64,000 nucleotides of DNA from Mycolicibacterium mucogenicum DSM 44124 (GCF_005670685.2 NZ_CP062008.1:4712001-4776000), one strand, 5' to 3'. Counted from the stretch's first letter, positions 25,865 through 35,782 are shown. Made by a program: numbers and translations. Notes: generated by a model not told the origin, from the letters alone.

Positions 25865-27055
25865 TCACTTGATGATCTTGGTAACGCGACCCGCGCCGAC
25901 GGTACGACCGCCCTCACGGATGGCGAAACGCAGGCCCTCGTCCATGGCGACCGGCTGGATCAGCACGACGGAGATGTCGGTGTTGTCACCGGGCATGACC
26001 ATCTCGGTGCCCTCGGGCAGGGTAACCACGCCGGTCACGTCCGTGGTACGGAAGTAGAACTGCGGACGGTAGTTGTTGAAGAACGGCGTGTGGCGGCCAC
26101 CCTCGTCCTTGGACAGGATGTAGACGCTGCCCTCGAACTCGGTGTGCGGGGTGGTGGTGCCGGGCTTCACGACGACCTGGCCACGCTCGACCTCTTCGCG
26201 CTTGATACCACGAACCAGCAGACCGACGTTGTCGCCGGCCTGGCCCTGGTCGAGCAGCTTGCGGAACATCTCGACACCGGTGACGGTGGTCTTGGTCGTG
26301 GTCGGGCGGATGCCGACGATCTCGACCTCTTCGTTGACGTTGATCACGCCACGCTCGACACGGCCGGTCACCACGGTGCCACGACCGGTGATGGTGAAGA
26401 CGTCCTCAACGGGCATCAGGAACGGCTTGTCGGTCTCGCGAACCGGGTCCGGGATGGACTCGTCGACGGCCTCCATGAGCTCCTCGACCGACTTCACCCA
26501 GGTGGCGTCGCCCTCGAGCGCCTTCAGCGCCGAGACGCGGACCACGGGGGCGTCCTCGTCGAAGTCCTGAGCGGCCAGCAGTTCGCGGACCTCCATCTCG
26601 ACGAGCTCCAGGAGCTCCTCGTCCTCAACCATGTCGGACTTGTTCAGCGCGACGAGGATGTAGGGCACGCCGACCTGGCGGGCGAGCAGCACGTGCTCAC
26701 GGGTCTGCGGCATCGGGCCGTCGGTGGCGGCGACCACGAGGATTGCGCCGTCCATCTGGGCGGCACCGGTGATCATGTTCTTGATGTAGTCAGCGTGACC
26801 GGGGGCGTCCACGTGGGCGTAGTGGCGCTTGTCGGTCTGGTACTCAACATGCGAGATGTTGATGGTGATACCGCGCTGACGCTCCTCGGGCGCGTTGTCG
26901 ATCTGGTCGAATGCGCGCGATTCGTTCAAATCGGGGTACTTGTCGTGCAGAACCTTGGTGATTGCTGCAGTCAGCGTGGTCTTGCCGTGGTCAACGTGAC
27001 CGATGGTCCCGATGTTGACGTGCGGCTTCGTCCGCTCGAACTTCGCCTTCGCCAC
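25865..27055 (-). CDS. tuf: Elongation factor Tu
   Basis: A 396-residue EF-Tu beginning at a GTG behind CAGGAGGAC. GTPase motifs: GHVDHGKTT (G1), the G2 Thr in [22 protein letters not shown] (G3), NKSD (G4) and SAL (G5). Domains 2 and 3 (about residues 205-396) contain [13 protein letters not shown] and the conserved end [13 protein letters not shown]. It delivers aminoacyl-tRNA to the ribosome. It is the last gene of rpsL-rpsG-fusA-tuf, 90 bp after fusA, and is closed by a strong terminator. Confidence 0.98.
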   Translation of the reverse strand: MAKAKFERTKPHVNIGTIGHVDHGKTTLTAAITKVLHDKYPDLNESRAFDQIDNAPEERQRGITINISHVEYQTDKRHYAHVDAPGHADYIKNMITGAAQMDGAILVVAATDGPMPQTREHVLLARQVGVPYILVALNKSDMVEDEELLELVEMEVRELLAAQDFDEDAPVVRVSALKALEGDATWVKSVEELMEAVDESIPDPVRETDKPFLMPVEDVFTITGRGTVVTGRVERGVINVNEEVEIVGIRPTTTKTTVTGVEMFRKLLDQGQAGDNVGLLVRGIKREEVERGQVVVKPGTTTPHTEFEGSVYILSKDEGGRHTPFFNNYRPQFYFRTTDVTGVVTLPEGTEMVMPGDNTDISVVLIQPVAMDEGLRFAIREGGRTVGAGRVTKIIK

Positions 27056-27145
27056 TTCTGTGTCCTCCTGGACTTGTTGGTGCTTTGGTTAAGCAGTGTT
27101 GATGTGTTCAGTTGTGTGGTCTGCCGCAGCAGAACGGGTCAGAGA

Positions 27146-29248
27146 CTACTGGCCCGTCGCCTTGGCGATGATCTCCTTCGACACGTTCGCCGGAACTTCG
27201 GCGTACGAGTCGAACACCATGGAGTAGTTCGCCCGGCCCTGGGTCTTCGACCGGAGGTCGCCGACGTAGCCGAACATTTCGGACAGCGGAACCTGTGCCT
27301 TGACGACACGCGCACCGCTGCGCTCCTCCATGGCCTGGATCTGGCCACGGCGGGAGTTCAGGTCGCCGATCACGTCGCCCATGTAGTCCTCGGGCGTGGT
27401 GACCTCGACGGCCATGATCGGTTCCAGGATGACCGGCTGCGCGGCAGACGCAGCCTTCTTCAGTGCCTGCGAACCGGCGACCTTGAAGGCCATTTCCGAC
27501 GAGTCGACGTCGTGGTAGGCGCCGTCGAGCAGCGTCACCTTGAGGTTGACCAGCGGGTAGCCGGCCAAGATGCCGTACTGCATGGCGTCCTGCGCACCGG
27601 CATCCACCGACGGGATGTACTCACGCGGGATGCGGCCACCGGTGACCTTGTTCTCGAATTCGTAGGTCGCACCGTCTTCGCCGACGAAAGGCTCGACGTT
27701 GATGATGACCTTCGCGAACTGGCCCGATCCACCGGTCTGCTTCTTGTGGGTGAACTCCACGTTCTGCACGGCCTTGCGGATGGTCTCGCGGTAGGCGACC
27801 TGCGGCTTACCGACGTTGGCCTCGACCTTGAACTCGCGACGCATGCGGTCCACCAGGATGTCCAGGTGGAGCTCGCCCATACCGCCGATGACGGTCTGGC
27901 CGGTCTCCTGGTCCAGGTGCACCTTGAAGGTCGGGTCTTCTTCGGCGAGCTTCTGGATCGCCGTGCCCAGCTTCTCCTGGTCGCTCTTGGTCTTGGGCTC
28001 GATGGCCACCTCGATAACCGGGTCCGGGAAGGTCATGGACTCCAGGACGATCTGGTTGCTCGGGTCGCACAGGGTGTCACCGGTGGTGGTGTCCTTGAGG
28101 CCGATGACCGCGTAGATGTGACCGGCGGCAGCCGACTCGACCGGGTTCTCCTTGTTGGAGTGCATCTGGAACAGCTTGCCCAGACGCTCCTTCTTGCCCT
28201 TGGTCGAGTTGATGACCTGGGCACCGGAGTCGACCTTGCCCGAGTAGACGCGGACGTAGGTCAGCTTGCCGAAGAACGGGTGCGTGGCGACCTTGAACGC
28301 CAGGCCCGAGAACGGCTCGTCGGCCGACGGCTTGCGCGAGATGATCTCGTCTTCCTTGCCCGGGACGTGGCCTTCGGCGGCCGGGACGTCCAGCGGGGTC
28401 GGGAGGTAGTCGATGACCGCGTCGAGCATGGGCTGCACACCCTTGTTCTTGAACGCGGAACCACACAGCACCGGGTACGCGGCGCTGGTGACGGTGAGCT
28501 TGCGCAGACCGCCCTTGATCTCCTCGATGGTCAGCTCTTCGCCGCCCAGGTACTTCTCCAGCAGCGCCTCGTCGGTCTCGGCGACCGCCTCGATCATGGC
28601 GGTGCGGTACTCCTCGGCCTTATCCTGAAGGTCGGCCGGGATGTCGACGACGTCGTACTTCTCGCCGAGCTTGGTCTCGCCGCGCCAGACCTTGGCCTTC
28701 ATCTCGACCAGGTCGACGACGCCCTCGAAGTCACCTTCGGAGCCGATCGGCAGCTGGATCGGGATGACGTTCGCGCCCAGGCGGTCCTTCATGGTCTGGA
28801 CCGAGAAGTAGAAGTCGGCGCCCAGCTTGTCCATCTTGTTGACGAAGCAGATGCGCGGCACGTCGTACTTGTCGGCCTGGCGCCACACCTGCTCGGACTG
28901 CGGCTCCACGCCCTCTTTGCCGTCGAAGACGGCGACGGCACCGTCGAGCACGCGCAGCGAACGCTCCACCTCGACGGTGAAGTCGACGTGGCCCGGGGTG
29001 TCGATGATGTTGATCTGGTTGTCGTTCCAGAAACAGGTGGTGGCAGCGGAGGTGATGGTGATACCACGCTCCTGCTCCTGCTCCATCCAGTCCATGGTGG
29101 CCGCGCCGTCATGGACCTCACCGATCTTGTACGAGATACCGGTGTAGAAGAGGATGCGCTCCGTCGTCGTCGTCTTGCCGGCGTCGATGTGCGCCATGAT
29201 GCCGATGTTGCGGACCTTGTTCAGGTCGGTCAGCACGTCCTGTGCCAC
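27146..29248 (-). CDS. fusA: Elongation factor G
   Basis: A 700-residue EF-G starting with GTG. G1 is [17 protein letters not shown]3 DTPGHVDF and G4 NKMDKLGAD; domain II to V features follow, including the domain IV region near [18 protein letters not shown] and the C-terminal [20 protein letters not shown]. It drives ribosome translocation and, with RRF, recycling. It follows rpsG across 111 bp containing an 11-bp hairpin. Confidence 0.98.
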   Translation of the reverse strand: MAQDVLTDLNKVRNIGIMAHIDAGKTTTTERILFYTGISYKIGEVHDGAATMDWMEQEQERGITITSAATTCFWNDNQINIIDTPGHVDFTVEVERSLRVLDGAVAVFDGKEGVEPQSEQVWRQADKYDVPRICFVNKMDKLGADFYFSVQTMKDRLGANVIPIQLPIGSEGDFEGVVDLVEMKAKVWRGETKLGEKYDVVDIPADLQDKAEEYRTAMIEAVAETDEALLEKYLGGEELTIEEIKGGLRKLTVTSAAYPVLCGSAFKNKGVQPMLDAVIDYLPTPLDVPAAEGHVPGKEDEIISRKPSADEPFSGLAFKVATHPFFGKLTYVRVYSGKVDSGAQVINSTKGKKERLGKLFQMHSNKENPVESAAAGHIYAVIGLKDTTTGDTLCDPSNQIVLESMTFPDPVIEVAIEPKTKSDQEKLGTAIQKLAEEDPTFKVHLDQETGQTVIGGMGELHLDILVDRMRREFKVEANVGKPQVAYRETIRKAVQNVEFTHKKQTGGSGQFAKVIINVEPFVGEDGATYEFENKVTGGRIPREYIPSVDAGAQDAMQYGILAGYPLVNLKVTLLDGAYHDVDSSEMAFKVAGSQALKKAASAAQPVILEPIMAVEVTTPEDYMGDVIGDLNSRRGQIQAMEERSGARVVKAQVPLSEMFGYVGDLRSKTQGRANYSMVFDSYAEVPANVSKEIIAKATGQ

Positions 29249-29325
29249 GGCTAGATTCCCACTCTTTCAGTTGCTTTAAGTAAATCCGCGTCGCCCGGGG
29301 AGGGCGGTCAGTTGTGAATCAGATG

Positions 29326-29353
29326 CGCCGGCCGCCGACATTGGCGGCCGGCG
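29326..29353 (-). other. 11-bp-stem hairpin between rpsG and fusA
   Basis: CGCCGGCCGCC (29326-29336) and GGCGGCCGGCG (29343-29353) are perfect arms around GACATT, starting 7 bases after the rpsG stop. There is no T-run, so partial termination or RNA processing/stability between the r-protein genes and the elongation-factor genes is more likely than full termination. Confidence 0.65.
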
Positions 29354-29359
29354 ATTGAG

Positions 29360-29830
29360 TCACCAGCGGTAGTGCGCGAAGGCCCGGTTCGCCTCGGCCA
29401 TCTTGTGGGTGTCCTCGCGTCGCTTGACGGCGGCACCCAGGCCGTTGCTGGCATCCAGGATTTCGTTGGCCAGGCGCTCGACCATGGTCTTCTCGCGGCG
29501 AGCCTTCGAGAAGCTGACCAGCCAGCGCAGCGCCAGCGTGGTCGAACGGTCCGGACGAACCTCGACCGGCACCTGGTAGGTCGCGCCACCGACGCGGCGG
29601 CTGCGGACCTCGAGGGACGGCTTGACGTTGTCCATGGCGCGCTTCAGCGTCACGACGGGGTCGGTGCCGGTCTTCTCACGAGCCTGCTCAAGGGCGCCGT
29701 AGACGATGCGCTCGGCCAGCGACTTCTTGCCGTCCAGCAGCACCTTGTTGACGAGCTGGGTGACCAGCTGCGAACCGTAGACCGGGTCGTTGACCAGCGG
29801 CCGCTTCGGCGCGGGACCCTTGCGTGGCAT
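29360..29830 (-). CDS. rpsG: 30S ribosomal protein S7
   Basis: S7, 156 residues, begins [31 protein letters not shown]. The conserved [16 protein letters not shown] loop and the C-terminal [18 protein letters not shown] are present. S7 nucleates assembly of the 30S head and lines the E site. The ATG overlaps the rpsL stop by one base (TAATG). Confidence 0.98.
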   Translation of the reverse strand: MPRKGPAPKRPLVNDPVYGSQLVTQLVNKVLLDGKKSLAERIVYGALEQAREKTGTDPVVTLKRAMDNVKPSLEVRSRRVGGATYQVPVEVRPDRSTTLALRWLVSFSKARREKTMVERLANEILDASNGLGAAVKRREDTHKMAEANRAFAHYRW

Positions 29831-30204
29831 TAGCTCTTCTCCTTCTTGGCGCCGTAACGGCTGCGTGCCTGCTTGCGGTTCTTGACACCCTGGGTGTCCA
29901 GCGAGCCGCGGATGATCTTGTAACGCACACCGGGGAGGTCCTTCACACGACCGCCACGCACGAGCACCATCGAGTGCTCCTGCAGGTTGTGGCCTTCACC
30001 CGGGATGTAGGCCGTGACCTCAACCTGGCTCGTCAGCTTCACGCGGGCGACCTTGCGCAGCGCCGAGTTCGGCTTCTTGGGGGTGGTGGTGTACACGCGG
30101 GTGCACACACCACGACGCTGCGGACTGCCCTTGAGCGCCGCGGTCTTGACCTTGGCGGTCTTGTCGTGGCGACCCTTGCGGACCAGCTGGTTGATGGTTG
30201 GCAT
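29830..30204 (-). CDS. rpsL: 30S ribosomal protein S12
   Basis: S12, 124 residues. Lys43 (in [11 protein letters not shown]) and Lys88 (in GGRVKDLPG), the two sites most often altered in streptomycin-resistant mycobacteria, are both wild type. S12 sits at the decoding centre and controls accuracy. First gene of the str operon; the leader is about 200 nt if the promoter proposed here is right. Confidence 0.98.
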   Translation of the reverse strand: MPTINQLVRKGRHDKTAKVKTAALKGSPQRRGVCTRVYTTTPKKPNSALRKVARVKLTSQVEVTAYIPGEGHNLQEHSMVLVRGGRVKDLPGVRYKIIRGSLDTQGVKNRKQARSRYGAKKEKS

Positions 30205-30228
30205 CTATCGGCTTTCTCTGTTGCGTTC

Positions 30229-30260
30229 GTACTGCGGTTTAAGTCTCTGTACTGCGGTTT
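30229..30260. repeat. 12-bp direct repeat in the rpsL leader
   Basis: GTACTGCGGTTT occurs at 30229-30240 and 30249-30260, a 20-bp period, 25-56 bases before the rpsL ATG. The same leader has GCGACACGCCCG (minus strand, 30285-30296), shared with the rpsJ leader. The rest of the 299-bp gap (30205-30503) holds no gene that I can see. Confidence 0.7.
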
Positions 30261-30412
30261 TCGTCCGATCGCATACCCCGCGTCCGGGCGTGTCGCACGA
30301 GGCTAGGCACAGACCTTTCGGTGCACCACGGACATGCGAATTGGCCCGGCGTGCAGGCATGCCTACAAACACAATGAATGCAAGCGCCCAAGTCGGCCAG
30401 GCACGAACCACC

Positions 30413-30442
30413 ACGATACCAGTACGGACCGCCACGATCCAA
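30413..30442 (-). promoter_or_regulatory. Candidate sigma-A promoter of the str operon
   Basis: On the minus strand: TTGGAT (30437-30442), an 18-base spacer and TATCGT (30413-30418). Start of transcription would be near 30406, giving a leader of about 200 nt before rpsL. By-eye prediction. Confidence 0.4.
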
Positions 30443-30503
30443 ACCCGGACAGAGGGCTCAAACCGCAGGTCAGAGCGGTAGAGCCGGGAGCGTGATCAAT
30501 ACC

Positions 30504-31637
30504 TTACCGCTGGCGCGGCCCCCATCGGGCCATCAGAACCACTCCAATGATGAGGGTGAAGATCACCACGACCCCGCCGCCGAGAACCGCGATGCGTGGT
30601 ACCGACCAGAACGACGGCGCGATCTGATCCGCCCGCACCGACTGCACCGAGATCGGCAGCGGCAGTGGCCCGCCCACCACCACCGCGGCGAACGACTTCG
30701 CCGAATCAGCGGTGAACTGCCCGTGGATCTGGGTGCGCCCCGTCGTGATGGGTTCCAGCAGCGCCGGTGCACTGACGACCTGGGTGTCGACCGTGAACGC
30801 GGTCCGGATACCGGTGTTGGCCGCGGTGAACCTCGACCAGACGTCGGCCGCCTTGTCGTCGAAGGTGACGAAGACGACGTAGTCGCCGCGCTGCCCGCCC
30901 TGCCGCGCCGAGGCGTCCTTGATCTGGTCGCCGCTGATGATCGACTTGTCCAGCAGATACACCTGCTTGCCGTCGTCGGAGCAGGTGACGAGCGGCAGCG
31001 TCGGGTCGTCGTGGTCGGCGAGCGCGTCGGGCTGACCACAGCGCGTGGCCTGGAACTGCAGCGACAACACCTGAATCTGCGGCTGGGTGCTCTGCCGCAG
31101 CGCCTTTTCATCGGCGATGCGCTGGCTGTCGGCCACCTGCGGAGCCCGAGGTGCGGTGGTCCCGTCTGGTTGCGCCGCAATCGTGTGGAGGACGGGCCTT
31201 ATATAGAGGCGGCCGACGGCGGTGACGCCGCGCAGCTGCGCCTCGGTGACGTCGGTGGCGGTGACCTCGAGAGTCTTTCCGTCCAGCTCGACGGACACGT
31301 CGCGTCCACCGAGGTGGTTGATCCGGGATTCGACGACCTTGCGGGTCTGCGCGAGGGCATCCGGCGCCGTTCCGGGTGGCGCCTGAATCTCGACCGCGGC
31401 GTGGACCACCGGGCGAGGCTTGCCGGCGCGCCAGATGTCCCTGGTCACGAAGACCGTCGCGCCATAGCTCAGGATCAGCACCGCCAAGACCAGGGCGACC
31501 AGCCACCGGGGCACACCGGACTGCGCGGCCGCGGGCGGCGGCCATGCGGGTGGCATTCCCGGTGGCACCCAGCCCGCCGGTGGCTGGGGCTGTTGCGGTG
31601 GCTGGGGCGGCTGCCAGCCGCTGTGCTCGTCAGACAT
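30504..31637 (-). CDS. SecD-head-like membrane protein, function unknown
   Basis: A 377-residue protein: a Pro/Trp/Gln-rich cytoplasmic N-terminus (residues 1-40, WQPPQPPQQPQPPAGW), a membrane helix (about 43-65), a periplasmic domain and a second helix near the C-terminus (about 345-370). The outer domain has features of the SecD P1 region: a ferredoxin-like start (DALAQTRKVVESRINHLGG) and a later DTQVVSAPALLEPITTGRTQIHGQF resembling the SecD VxSAPxI...G segment. The multi-pass translocase part of SecD is missing, so it is not a normal SecD. It lies 15 bp after a TetR gene and is probably in its operon. Confidence 0.78.
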   Translation of the reverse strand: MSDEHSGWQPPQPPQQPQPPAGWVPPGMPPAWPPPAAAQSGVPRWLVALVLAVLILSYGATVFVTRDIWRAGKPRPVVHAAVEIQAPPGTAPDALAQTRKVVESRINHLGGRDVSVELDGKTLEVTATDVTEAQLRGVTAVGRLYIRPVLHTIAAQPDGTTAPRAPQVADSQRIADEKALRQSTQPQIQVLSLQFQATRCGQPDALADHDDPTLPLVTCSDDGKQVYLLDKSIISGDQIKDASARQGGQRGDYVVFVTFDDKAADVWSRFTAANTGIRTAFTVDTQVVSAPALLEPITTGRTQIHGQFTADSAKSFAAVVVGGPLPLPISVQSVRADQIAPSFWSVPRIAVLGGGVVVIFTLIIGVVLMARWGPRQR

Positions 31638-31652
31638 CAGACGCTCCCCCGC

Positions 31653-32294
31653 TCAAGCCGAGTCGCGCTCGTTCATCCCTCGTGCCAGCCGTACCACCAT
31701 GTCGGTGAACACCGCATCGGTGTCGACGCCGTCCATCACGCCCGTCATCTCCAGCAACACAAAACCGTGCAAGGCCGACCAGAACTCCAGCGCGGCGTAG
31801 AAGGCGTTCTCACCGTCGAGCCCGTACGACGCCAGGACCGCGATCACCGGCCCGGCCGCCGCGTGCGTCGCGGCGGTGTACTCGGGGTCGTCGCCACCCA
31901 GCGGCATCCGGGTGAAGGCCGAGTACCGGCCCGGATGGTGATGGGCGTAGCTGCGATAGGCACTGGCCATGGCCATGACCGCGTCGTCGCGGCTGCGGCC
32001 CTCGCCGACCGTGTTGAGCATGCCGATGATGTCGTCGATGACGCGCATCCGGACGGTGCGGCGCAGGTCATCGAGGCTCTGCACGTGGTTGTACAGCGAC
32101 GGGCCCTTGGTGCCGAGCTGATTGGCCAGCGCATTGATGGTCAGCGCGTCCCAGCCCTCGCGGTCGAGGAAGGTCAGCGCGGCGCTGACGATCGAGTCCC
32201 GGCTGAGCTTGGTGGCACGCGCCGTCGCCCGCGACCGCGCCGGCGCAGCCGGTCGGGCATCCCCAACCGCTTGCGACTCTGGCCGAGGTGCCAT
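31653..32294 (-). CDS. TetR-family regulator
   Basis: A 213-residue regulator. An Arg/Ala-rich tail (residues 1-30) precedes the helix-turn-helix LSRDSIVSAALTFLDREGWDALTINALANQLGTKGPSLYNHV (about 29-70). The C-terminal half (YRSYAHHHPGRYSAFTRMP ... FYAALEFWSALHGFVLLEM) has the WHG-type ligand domain. It is upstream of the SecD-like gene on the same strand and divergent from a DUF3060 gene. In the M. tuberculosis layout I recall, a TetR gene (Rv0681) also sits beside rpsL. Confidence 0.9.
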   Translation of the reverse strand: MAPRPESQAVGDARPAAPARSRATARATKLSRDSIVSAALTFLDREGWDALTINALANQLGTKGPSLYNHVQSLDDLRRTVRMRVIDDIIGMLNTVGEGRSRDDAVMAMASAYRSYAHHHPGRYSAFTRMPLGGDDPEYTAATHAAAGPVIAVLASYGLDGENAFYAALEFWSALHGFVLLEMTGVMDGVDTDAVFTDMVVRLARGMNERDSA

Positions 32295-32345
32295 CTGCCC
32301 GTTCCTCCGGTGTTCTGTCGTGATTCCACGGACCGCGGCGCGGTC

Positions 32346-32366
32346 GGTTAACTAATGACTCTAACC
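32346..32366. promoter_or_regulatory. GGTTA...TAACC dyad upstream of TetR
   Basis: GGTTA (32346-32350) and TAACC (32362-32366) form a short inverted repeat 52 bases before the TetR start in the 239-bp divergent gap, the only obvious dyad there. It is a weak candidate for autoregulation. Confidence 0.4.
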
Positions 32367-32533
32367 TCTGGACGCTGCAGATACGTCGCCATTTGGGCGA
32401 ATCTTGTAACCGCGTCTCATGGCGAGTCCCACAGAACGGACGAACCCACTCCGCAGCACGTGCCTCGCAACGTAGGCTCCCAGATACCGCACCCCGGTGC
32501 ACATCATCGCGGACCAGAACGAAGGGAACCATC

Positions 32534-32902
32534 GTGAGTCGCAAAGCATGGGGAACCGCATTGCTTGCCGGGCTGCTGACGGTCCCGTTCACGGTCGGTG
32601 CACCGAACGCCGCCGCGATCAACGATGACACCCACATCGTCGGCACGGGCATCACCCAGACCCTCGACTGCCACAACGGCACCCTGCTCGTCAACGGCAG
32701 CGGCAACACCATCACCGCGTTCGGCACCTGCTGGGCCGTCACCGTGCAGGGCTCGTCGAACACCGTCATCGCCGACACGATCGTCAACGACGTCACCGCC
32801 TACGGCTTCAATCAGACGGTCATATTCCACAATGGGGATCCGGCACTCATCGACGTCGGGCGCCAACTCGGTTTGGGTAATCGACTCGCCAAGATTCCCT
32901 GA
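32534..32902 (+). CDS. Secreted DUF3060 protein
   Basis: GTG 32534 follows GAAGGG and gives 122 residues with a cleavable signal peptide (SRKAWGTALLAGLLTVPFTVGAPNAAA). The mature part has short repeats of the form LDCHNGTLLVNGSGNTITAFGTCWAVTVQGSSNTVIADTI, giving a beta-helix-like DUF3060 domain with a Cys pair (DCHNG, GTCWA). Function unknown; it is exported but not a lipoprotein. A related lipoprotein follows 47 bp downstream. Confidence 0.82.
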   Translation: MSRKAWGTALLAGLLTVPFTVGAPNAAAINDDTHIVGTGITQTLDCHNGTLLVNGSGNTITAFGTCWAVTVQGSSNTVIADTIVNDVTAYGFNQTVIFHNGDPALIDVGRQLGLGNRLAKIP

Positions 32903-32949
32903 CCAGGCCCGCACCAGGTGCCGACAACGCCGACAGGGAGGGACACCGT

Positions 32950-33372
32950 ATGAACCCCAACCGAATCGCGATGGCGGCGGGCGTCGCCGCCGCGGCCGCT
33001 CTACTGCTGACCGGCTGCGGATCGCAGGACAACAAGACCGGGGGCAGCAGTTCGTCTACGGCAGGCACCTCGGCTGCGCCGACGACGGCGCAGGTCGAGG
33101 TGGGCAACACCATCAACTACAGCGCCGTCGGCACCACCCGGGAAATCGATTGCGGCACCGGCAAATCGCTGACCGTGGGCGGCGCCAACAACACGCTGAC
33201 AGTCAAGGGCACCTGCGCGAAGGCGAACATCGGCGGCACCGACAACAAGGTGACGTTCGACAAGGTCGACCAGGAGCTCGACGTCGTCGGCATGCACGCC
33301 ACCGTCACCTACAAGGACGGCTCGCCGAAGGTTTCCAACACCGGCACCGGCAACACCGTCACCAAGGGTTAG
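32950..33372 (+). CDS. DUF3060 lipoprotein
   Basis: A 140-residue protein with lipoprotein signal and lipobox LLTGC (Cys at about residue 23), a Ser/Thr/Ala linker and a DUF3060 domain with the same GGANNTLTVKGTCAKANIGGTDNKVTF repeat as its neighbour and a Cys pair (IDCGTG, GTCAK). The pair probably arose by duplication, one soluble and one anchored. I recall a threonine-rich DUF3060-type protein (Rv0679c) at the same chromosomal position in M. tuberculosis. Confidence 0.85.
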   Translation: MNPNRIAMAAGVAAAAALLLTGCGSQDNKTGGSSSSTAGTSAAPTTAQVEVGNTINYSAVGTTREIDCGTGKSLTVGGANNTLTVKGTCAKANIGGTDNKVTFDKVDQELDVVGMHATVTYKDGSPKVSNTGTGNTVTKG

Positions 33373-33375
33373 CGC

Positions 33376-34140
33376 TCACGCCTGAGCGCCGTGCCGGCCC
33401 GCTCCCCCGGCGAACCGCTGCGCGCCCGCGAGCGACTCCTCGGCCACCTGCGCCAGGCTGGCGAACTCGAATTCCATTGCGGATTCCTCGGATTCGCCCC
33501 ACTGCCGCAGCGCGGACATCCGGTCGGCGCGCAGACACAACTGCGGCAGCGCCGCCAGCTGGTGCGCCAGTTCTTCGGCCTTCGCGCGGGCATGCCCGTG
33601 CGGCACGACGCGGTTGGCCAGGCCGATCTGCAGCGCCTCGGCAGCATCGACGGACCGGCCGGTGAGGATCAGGTCCATCGCGCGGCTATGTCCGATCAGC
33701 CGCGGCAACCGGACCGTGCCACCGTCGATGAGCGGGACACCCCAGCGCCGGCAGAACACGCCGAACGTCGCGTCCTCCTCGACGACCCGCAGGTCGCACC
33801 ACACCGCGAGCTCGAGCCCGCCGGCGACGGCGTAGCCGCTGACCGCGGCGATCACCGGTTTGGACAGCATCATCCGGCTCGGGCCCATCGGCCCCGGGCC
33901 CGTGCGGTGCGTCTGATTCATCTCCGGGGTGCCGAACGCCTTGAGATCCGCTCCGGCGCAGAAGGTTCCGTGGTCGCCCCACAACACGGCCACGGCGGCC
34001 GAGTCGTCGCGGTCGAACTCGTCGAACGCCTGGTACAGCGCTGCTGCCGTCGGTCCGTTGACGGCGTTGCGGGCCTGGGGCCGGTCGATGATGACCGTCG
34101 TCACCGGTCCGTTCTTCTCGACACGCACGGGTTCGGTCAT
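33376..34140 (-). CDS. echA5: Enoyl-CoA hydratase / crotonase
   Basis: ATG 34140 (MTEPVRVEKNGPVTTVIIDRP) gives 254 residues; ATG 34143, which makes an ATGA overlap with the previous gene, is equally possible. Crotonase features: the oxyanion-hole segment FCAGADLKAF, then KPVIAAVSGYAVAGGLELAVWCDLRV and a trimer-forming C-terminus. The catalytic Glu pair of classical hydratases is not fully evident (position occupied by RRWGVPLIDGGT), so another crotonase reaction is possible. Last gene of the echA4-PaaX-echA5 run; the symbol rests on matching gene order. Confidence 0.82.
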   Translation of the reverse strand: MTEPVRVEKNGPVTTVIIDRPQARNAVNGPTAAALYQAFDEFDRDDSAAVAVLWGDHGTFCAGADLKAFGTPEMNQTHRTGPGPMGPSRMMLSKPVIAAVSGYAVAGGLELAVWCDLRVVEEDATFGVFCRRWGVPLIDGGTVRLPRLIGHSRAMDLILTGRSVDAAEALQIGLANRVVPHGHARAKAEELAHQLAALPQLCLRADRMSALRQWGESEESAMEFEFASLAQVAEESLAGAQRFAGGAGRHGAQA

Positions 34141-34862
34141 CATGCCTCCATCGGTTCGTCGCGCCGCGCCACCAGTTCGGCGGCGAAGTCTGCATAGGCC
34201 TGCCGTAGGTGCTCGCCGGGCCAGTCGGCCGGGAGCAGTTCGGCAGGTAGCACGGGGTCGGCCAACAGGTGCCGGACGATGGCGGCCGCCGCCACGAACC
34301 GGCCGGGAACGTCGGCGGCCGAGGCGATCTCGTCGAGCAGTTGGCGGGCGGTCGCGGCCCAGGCGGGCAGGTCCCACAGGACGGCGGCCAGGCCGGCGGG
34401 GTCGTCGTCCCGGCTGGTCAAGACCCGGGCGTTCGCCGTGATCTCCTCCGGCAACTCACCCGCCAGATTGGCCGGCCGCAGCCACAGACCCTCGCGGAGC
34501 TCTCCGAACCTGTTCTGCAGCAGGTCGTTTCGCAGGTCCGCCCGGGTCCGGGCATCGGCCCCGATGGTGGTGATGACGACCGTCGTCCAGTCACCTCGCC
34601 AGGGCTTGGTTTTCGGGTCGATGGCGGCATCCTGCCGGCGTTGCCGGGCCAGCAGGCGGTCGGCGAGCCGGTAGCCGTCGGCCGAGCGCACCAGGTCGCC
34701 GGCGCTGACCATCCGCGTCAGCGCCACCCGCAGCGTCTGCTCCTTGATGTCGAAATCCGAAGTGAGCCGGACCAACTCGGCCGCGGACGCCCACGCCGGG
34801 TGGGCACCCAGCAGCACGCTGAGCACCACCGACCGGGCGGTCATCCGCTTCAGATCAGCCAT
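34140..34862 (-). CDS. PaaX-family transcriptional regulator
   Basis: A 240-residue protein with a winged-helix N-terminus (MTARSVVLSVLLGAHPAWASAAELVRLTSDFDIKEQTLRVALTRMVSAGDLVR, residues 7-60), then the PaaX middle domain (DWTTVVITTIGADARTRADLRNDLLQNRFGELREGLWLRPANL) and C-terminal helical domain. PaaX regulators respond to aryl- or acyl-CoAs. It lies between two crotonase genes, 5 bp after echA4 and overlapping echA5, so it probably controls this acyl-CoA operon. Confidence 0.87.
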   Translation of the reverse strand: MADLKRMTARSVVLSVLLGAHPAWASAAELVRLTSDFDIKEQTLRVALTRMVSAGDLVRSADGYRLADRLLARQRRQDAAIDPKTKPWRGDWTTVVITTIGADARTRADLRNDLLQNRFGELREGLWLRPANLAGELPEEITANARVLTSRDDDPAGLAAVLWDLPAWAATARQLLDEIASAADVPGRFVAAAAIVRHLLADPVLPAELLPADWPGEHLRQAYADFAAELVARRDEPMEA

Positions 34863-34867
34863 GGCCG

Positions 34868-35782
34868 TCAGACCCCGGAGGCAACCCGGCCCGCGTCACC
34901 GAACGGATCATCGCGGTGCCGCACCGCCTGCCGGAACCCGTGCTCGACGGCGTCGGCGACGAACGCGTGCCCCTCGGGCGTGTGGCGGGCGATGCCGTCG
35001 AACACCGTGCTGACCATGCGGCTGGTCGCGATCCCCTGCTGCAGCAGCGACGTGTTGCACGCCAGCTTCGCCATGATCAGCTGGTTGACGGGCATCGCCG
35101 CGATCCGGGCGACGAGCCGCTCGGTGCGTTCATCCAGGTCCTCGGGCTCGGGGGCCTCGACCGCCAAACCCCATTCGGCCGCCTGCGCGCCGGTGATGCA
35201 ATCCCCCGTGAACAGCAGACGTTTCGCGCGCTGGTCACCCAGGCGATGCGCCCACAACCCGGCCGCCGGCACACCCCAGACGCGCATGGGCGGGTAGCCG
35301 ATCTTGGCGTCGGACGCCGCGATCACCTGGTCGGCGTGCAGCGCGATGTCCGTGCCGCCGGCCACGCAGTAGCCGTGAATCTTCACCACGGTCGGTTTGT
35401 CGCAGTGCATCAGGCTGGAGAAGCCACGGACGAACCGGCTCATCATCTGATAGTCGATCATCGGGTCCCAGGGCTGGTTCGGCAGGTGGTTGACGGCCTG
35501 CGTCTTGCCGTCGAGCACCGTGCCCTGGTGCTCGGCGCCGCCGGCGGCTCCCGTGCCGTCGGCGTACGCGCTCAAATCGAAACCGGCACAGAAGCCTTCA
35601 CCCCGGCCGGACACCAGGATCACGTGCACGTTCGGATCGAGGTCGGCCCGTTCGACGCACGCGGCCAGCTCCAGCGGGGTGTCCGCGACGATCGAGTTGC
35701 CCTTCTCCGGCCGGTTGAACGTGATCCGGGCGATGCGATCGGCGACCTCGTAGGTCATGGTCTTCAGGTTGTCGAAATCCAC
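34868..35782 (-). CDS. echA4: Enoyl-CoA hydratase / crotonase family protein
   Basis: GTG 35782 with GGGAAGG 8 bases upstream gives 304 residues (MDFDNLKTMTYEVADRIARITFNRPEKGNS). Oxyanion-hole segment FCAGFDLSAYADG, then KPTVVKIHGYCVAGGTDIALHADQ, and a long middle insert with Trp and Met residues (VNHLPNQPWDPMIDYQMMSRF) that marks this larger crotonase subgroup. The role is hydration or a related step of acyl-CoA breakdown; the substrate is unknown. It precedes the PaaX-like gene by 5 bp and follows fadE8 on the same strand. Confidence 0.85.
   Translation of the reverse strand: MDFDNLKTMTYEVADRIARITFNRPEKGNSIVADTPLELAACVERADLDPNVHVILVSGRGEGFCAGFDLSAYADGTGAAGGAEHQGTVLDGKTQAVNHLPNQPWDPMIDYQMMSRFVRGFSSLMHCDKPTVVKIHGYCVAGGTDIALHADQVIAASDAKIGYPPMRVWGVPAAGLWAHRLGDQRAKRLLFTGDCITGAQAAEWGLAVEAPEPEDLDERTERLVARIAAMPVNQLIMAKLACNTSLLQQGIATSRMVSTVFDGIARHTPEGHAFVADAVEHGFRQAVRHRDDPFGDAGRVASGV

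Noticed and set aside
25694..29254. A 1186-codon open frame on the plus strand
   Set aside because: It lies opposite fusA and tuf. Long antisense frames are expected from GC-biased third positions; no family motif is present.
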